Source: Dinochytrium kinnereticum
Taxonomy: Eukaryota > Chytridiomycota > Chytridiomycetes > Chytridiales > Chytridiaceae
Assembly: GCA_027604005.1 (NCBI GenBank)
Contig: JADGJT010000252.1
Span: 3,253-26,303, forward strand
DNA length: 23,051 bases
Reading direction: 5' to 3'
In this document: piece by piece, positions 19,001 to 23,051 of the stretch
Position numbering within the stretch: the stretch's first letter is position 1
Layout: the number at the start of each line of letters is the position of its first letter
Notes under the pieces: model-generated
Told to the model about the DNA's origin: nothing
The model's database searches: none
The model's input: only the letters and a program-made list of their open reading frames with translations
Position numbers and translations under genes: made by a program

Positions 19001-22000
19001 TCATCGCTTGTCTCAAAAGCTATATGCGGACCGCATGCTGCTCCTCCAATCTCGCAATCCTGACGCATCTTCCTATCACCCTCGCAAGCTTATGTTTATG
19101 TACCGGCCTCTGATTCATAGTGGACCTATGGAGGTGCGTAAGAAAAGTCCAAAAGCGCCATGGAAAAGTTTTGGGGCAAGCATTGTTTTCGCTGTCCCAG
19201 CCATCACTGATTTGGTGCTCCTGTTGGGGACGGGATTCGGCATTTTTGTTAATATTCGGATGACAATGGTTGAACAGGTATCTATTGCTGACTGTTGCTA
19301 CTTTTCTTTTAACCAGTGATTCCTCATTCTTTGGTGTAGCGGTCATTGACCTGGGCTCTGCTTTACTCGTTATTAGTATGTGGCGCTTTTAATCCGGCAC
19401 TAGCATATTCTGGGACCTACTATCTTTTTCTTTTCCAGTTCCCAGCGATGGTAATTTTACTTGCATTTGTTTGAAATCTATTGCTTTGTCCCGCTGCATT
19501 TCAATACTTATAGGCCTCACGCAATTTAGGGTAGCGTCATGCTTCGTCAGTTTGTCGGATCACTTGTCTGCATCTGGAGCGTGGCCTTTATACTCTCTAT
19601 CGTCATCTCTGCTTGTTCGTCGCTCTACGGTGGATTTGTTTTTATGTACTATAGTATTGTATACCCGGTATGTATTTTTTTCATTTGGCTCTCTATTGAA
19701 TACCGTTCAGATTTACTTCCTAGGACTCGGTATCATGGCTACAATATACAGCGATGATATGCCGATTGCTTCTGGACGTCGCATTGCTTGGATTTCGGTG
19801 CCATTCGTTCTGATTTACTGGTGCCTGGCATATATTGGAAACTCTAAGGACTATCAGGTTTGCTTTTCGTATTTCCTCGTCGTTTATGCTTCTTACTTAA
19901 CTTAATGCTTCACAAGATGTTGATACATTCGGCATTTTGGGGTGTTATGGCCATCATATGCATCTACGTCTTCACAAAGTATCTCCGCCGACTGGGAGGG
20001 TGGTTATCAGAAATTAAGCAGACAGATTGCAAAGATGTTACAAACTGGTAAGATGCTCTTTTAAATATGTACTGCGACTATAGTTAACAACTTTTGCATA
20101 GGTATTCTGCAAAATACCCAAGTAATAGTCCTTCGGAATCATCGAGCATGAAAGAGAGTTTTTGGAACGAAGTTGCCCGCCGTCAGCTGGAAAAGGAGGT
20201 TCATGCCTTCTCGTACCCCTCTTTACTAGGGTTGATTGCTCGAACGGATGAGTACGTGGCAAAGCTGGCCAGGTCATTCTCTATGACAAAGTTTCTCCTT
20301 CAGTGGCATTCAAGGCATCTTGATTATGATCTTCCTGTTCCTTACGGCTTGGAATGGAACTTAAACGTTAAGCTTGCAATTCAAGAGATGGAGAAATTGA
20401 ATAAGGTATGTGAAGAATTTCCATTTCTTTATCTTCTTATTTGAGAAAGGCGAGCATCGTTCATCGCCCGAGAATGTTTTGGAATAACTGCAAATGGGAG
20501 ATGACTTATGGATTACTTTTTTTCGTCCTGCTCCTTATGGATCGGTGGATTGTTTTGCTTGCTGGTGGAGATATACTCGGGCTCATTACCATTCAGGTAC
20601 TAGAATCCTTTCCATACTCATCTTCTCCGGCTGCAGTTGACTTCACCGCCCAACTAATCTCTTCTTAAATTTGATTAATGCAGAATCCACAATATGGTGT
20701 CGGCCAGGGATCTGCAATGCTTTTCTTTCTCATTTCAACAATCTCCGTCGAGGTTATCGCAAGACGAATATGGGACTCACTCGGCGAAAAAGATGGTCGA
20801 AACGCATGTTTAACGGATGAGTCGCCTCTTTCCATAAGGCTTGAGGAACGTCGCTCACGACGAATGCAGCTATATCGACGATACCTACTCCTTTTGGGAG
20901 TGGGATGCTCCTTTATCTTTTCAGGAATCTGCGTGTTCGTCTGGAACATGTCTACCGGGTGGACTTCAGTTCTGGTGTTTTGCGCTCTCTCATTTGGGTA
21001 CCTTGCTTTGGTCTGGATGACCTACACAAAGGCTTTTTGTCCGCAGAACTCGAAGAGCGTTGCTATGGCCACTCTTATTGCGTCAGGCCTTGGATTAATT
21101 ATCGGGATACCTCTGCATTTCGTCGACCCAGAATATTATCCGGAACAGCTTGGTCTGGTCATCTCGCAATGGGTAGCGGCGCTATTGGTTCTCAGAACCT
21201 TTCGAATGGACTTGAAGTCTAGCACGCAGAATAATGCCAATTCGATGGAGACGGAGGGATCAAGGTATCAGTTTATGACGGGACAACATCGCATCAGTGT
21301 TGATCATGCACCGTTAACTGAGAGGGAAGTTCAAGATTTTGTCGGTAGGAGCCTACGAAGATGCGCGGTTCGACTTCCTCCGTATAGTCCAGTCGGCCAC
21401 TCTGTCTTTAACCTCTTTAAAGAAGTCGATAGCTCGAACCATTCTGATAGTTATTGCACTGATTCATCGCGAGCCGTTAAATTTTTGTTGGAAAACTGGG
21501 CGGATGTCTCCAAGCTTCAGATCCATCTGGTCGAAGAAAACGTCATGGCCTCCGTTCATGGGAGAAGTCTTCTTGGACTCTCGTGGAAAAAGTATGATGT
21601 GGAAGGAAGAGGATTTTCTCTGATCATCTACGTCGCCGTTCCAAACGAGACGGGTCAATCGCTTCAACAGCTCGATACAATCGCAAGGCATCCTCCGTCC
21701 ATTCAAAGCATATGCGAGACCATCCTTCATGAGACTGTGGAGACGTTGGAGAAATTGAGACATGTTGATGCGGTGGTTTCGGAGCTGGCGGTGAGCCGAT
21801 GGAAGCTCTGTAGAAATTCTGATGGAAGACCTACCTCGTGTCCCATTCCTTCGAGGATTGTTAGAGAGATTCAGATGTGTTCGGCACAAAGGTTGAGGAT
21901 GCTCCAGATGAGAACAAGACGTCATGTTGTGAGCGGCTTGTGCTTTTCTGCCGATGTTGATGTGATGTGGGGCAAAATAAGTCGGAAGTTGAGGGCTTTT

Positions 22001-23014
22001 ATTATAGCTAGAGTGAAAGGTATGGTTTCTAAAAAGAGAATAGGATTTTCTTTTACTGCTCTCCACATACTTATCTTTCGGTCTGTAGGTCAAAGCCTCG
22101 ATATCGATGACATCAGAAAAACAGAGCTTACAACCCTCCTCGCAAGCGACTACGACATCCTACTCAGAACGTCCGAGCATCTCGTGAACTTATCACTGGC
22201 GATTGGTTACCTCACCAGGGACCGTCAAACTATTTTGCCGCCCTCCGGCAGTTCCAGCGACTTCCGATTCAACAGCAACGAACCCGAAGCCGACGATAAA
22301 GGCGGTGAGGATAAGAGATCCCGACCTTCCTTCTCCTACATGATGAACCGAGCCGGGGAGCTCTTTTTTGGACTTATCATGGGGGATAGTCAGCTCCCTA
22401 GGAATTTGGCATCAAGTGTGAGGAAGATCAATGCAGCTTCGCGGTGGGCGGTTGTTAGGGCTTTTTTGATGGTTGCTAGAGGATTTAGAAAGGTTGTGTG
22501 GGCATCTACGCAGAGGTTGCTTTGTGAGTACTTTTTGCCCTTCTATTGTGTTGTTGTTGAAGGATCGCAAATGCTCAATGAGAGATTTCTAGGGGATGGC
22601 AATGACATTCTGAAGACTTTACGGACTACGGCGAATAGGCAGGTCCGTCGAGTGATAACGAAGGATTATATTCAGGTACCAATATTTGCAACTGCTCTAA
22701 TAAGGGATCGATTGATATTAAACTCTTGCTCAAGATTCACTCCCCACTAGCACCAGAAACTGCTCTTCTATCCTTCCAATCCGAACAAAAACTAGTTTAC
22801 AACCACTATAAAGGTATCCTCACCAAACAGCCTTTGTCTCGCAAGCAAATGACCGCCACTTCGGAATACGACCCCGACTTCACGCTTCGCAAGAAAGAGG
22901 TCTGGAAAAACTTAGAGGTTAAGTCTAGAGTTAGTTTTAGCTATACACCTGCTTCGGGAGAGATACCGACCAAGAAAGAAGTATTTGATCGGAATGGGAG
23001 TAGAGTCGGGACCT
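16037..23014 (+). CDS. Giant polytopic membrane protein with glycosidase-like N-terminal region (3' end outside window)
   Basis: Exons: 16037-16147, 16236-16563, 16605-17052, 17113-17987, 18080-18357, 18411-18560, 18662-18760, 18811-18879, 18939-19277, 19340-19450, 19530-19667, 19711-19857, 19917-20047, 20102-20405, 20450-20596, 20684-22019, 22089-22675, 22735-23014; at least 1959 aa, then a donor at 23015. A basic cytosolic N-terminus precedes one helix (LAILIGSFLVLAAVLLIIYL, from 39). Residues 105-300 have alternating strands and helices like a TIM barrel: YDILVLNPKCEGV, GRILAQLEL, FDGVIFADLDAQLLP, GCGILVFVQL, HVSGIVLNNVTVS. A mostly helical region follows to about 860. About 13 membrane helices occupy 865-1400 (FGLYLALVWMTY-like runs, MTYGLLFFVLLLMDRWIVLL). 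A long soluble C-terminal part follows. I recall similar uncharacterised large proteins in other fungi but cannot name a family. A role in cell-surface glycan handling is a guess from topology. Confidence 0.82.
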
Positions 23015-23051
23015 GTAAGTTTGCTGTTTTTTTTTTTTAATTTTTTTTTTT

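Noticed and set aside
21464..22093. 209-codon minus-strand open frame
   Set aside because: It is antisense to a well-supported exon of the giant gene and has no recognisable features; it is a shadow frame.
22524..22562. Strong GTGAGT donor in the giant gene with an acceptor 39 nt on
   Set aside because: Splicing it would create a TGA stop at the junction, while the unspliced frame stays open and fits the following sequence.

Overview
The window is eukaryotic and most likely from a zoosporic, early-diverging fungus of chytrid type. The genes are broken by many very short introns (mostly 41-90 nt) with GT...AG ends, and they are densely packed on both strands. The gene set combines a fungal-type beta-tubulin, a fungal/plant-type patatin triacylglycerol lipase, class C receptor-like genes of the kind expanded in chytrids, and a MYSM1-type histone deubiquitinase that yeasts and most Dikarya lack. 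The species cannot be named from the sequence. All gene models were spliced by hand from conserved protein segments, donor/acceptor sites and phase agreement; every complete model sums to a whole number of codons.

Positions 1-4960 (minus strand) hold two tandem class C G-protein-coupled-receptor-like genes. The right-hand one (4960 to 1268, 19 exons, about 866 aa) is complete: signal peptide, Venus-flytrap ligand-binding domain, seven-helix domain and cytosolic tail. The left-hand paralogue starts at 1148 and runs off the left edge. The two share exon phases and near-identical exon lengths (172, 40 and 31 nt). Positions 5364-7027 (minus) encode a five-exon beta-tubulin of 456 aa with an odd basic C-terminal tail.

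A 717-nt divergent spacer separates the tubulin from a plus-strand gene (7745-10621, eight exons, 801 aa) for a patatin/DUF3336 lipid-droplet triacylglycerol lipase. It converges on a minus-strand gene (14338 to 10872, twelve exons, 851 aa) with SANT, SWIRM and JAMM/MPN domains in the order of animal MYSM1, a histone H2A deubiquitinase. Only 71 nt upstream of it is the end of another minus-strand gene (15668 to 14410, five exons, 303 aa) for a seven-helix TM7S3/TM198-like (DUF4203-type) membrane protein.

From 16037 to the right edge runs one very large plus-strand gene (18 exons seen, 1959 codons, unfinished). It has one N-terminal membrane anchor, a region resembling a glycosidase-type TIM barrel, a long helical middle, about 13 membrane helices and a long cytosolic C-terminal part. 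Its function is not known to me.

There is no sign of an operon or a mobile element. The genes look like ordinary neighbours: sensing (receptors), cytoskeleton (tubulin), lipid mobilisation (lipase), chromatin (MYSM1) and membrane proteins. The most notable items are the fungal MYSM1, the giant membrane protein and the receptor pair with its conserved microexon.
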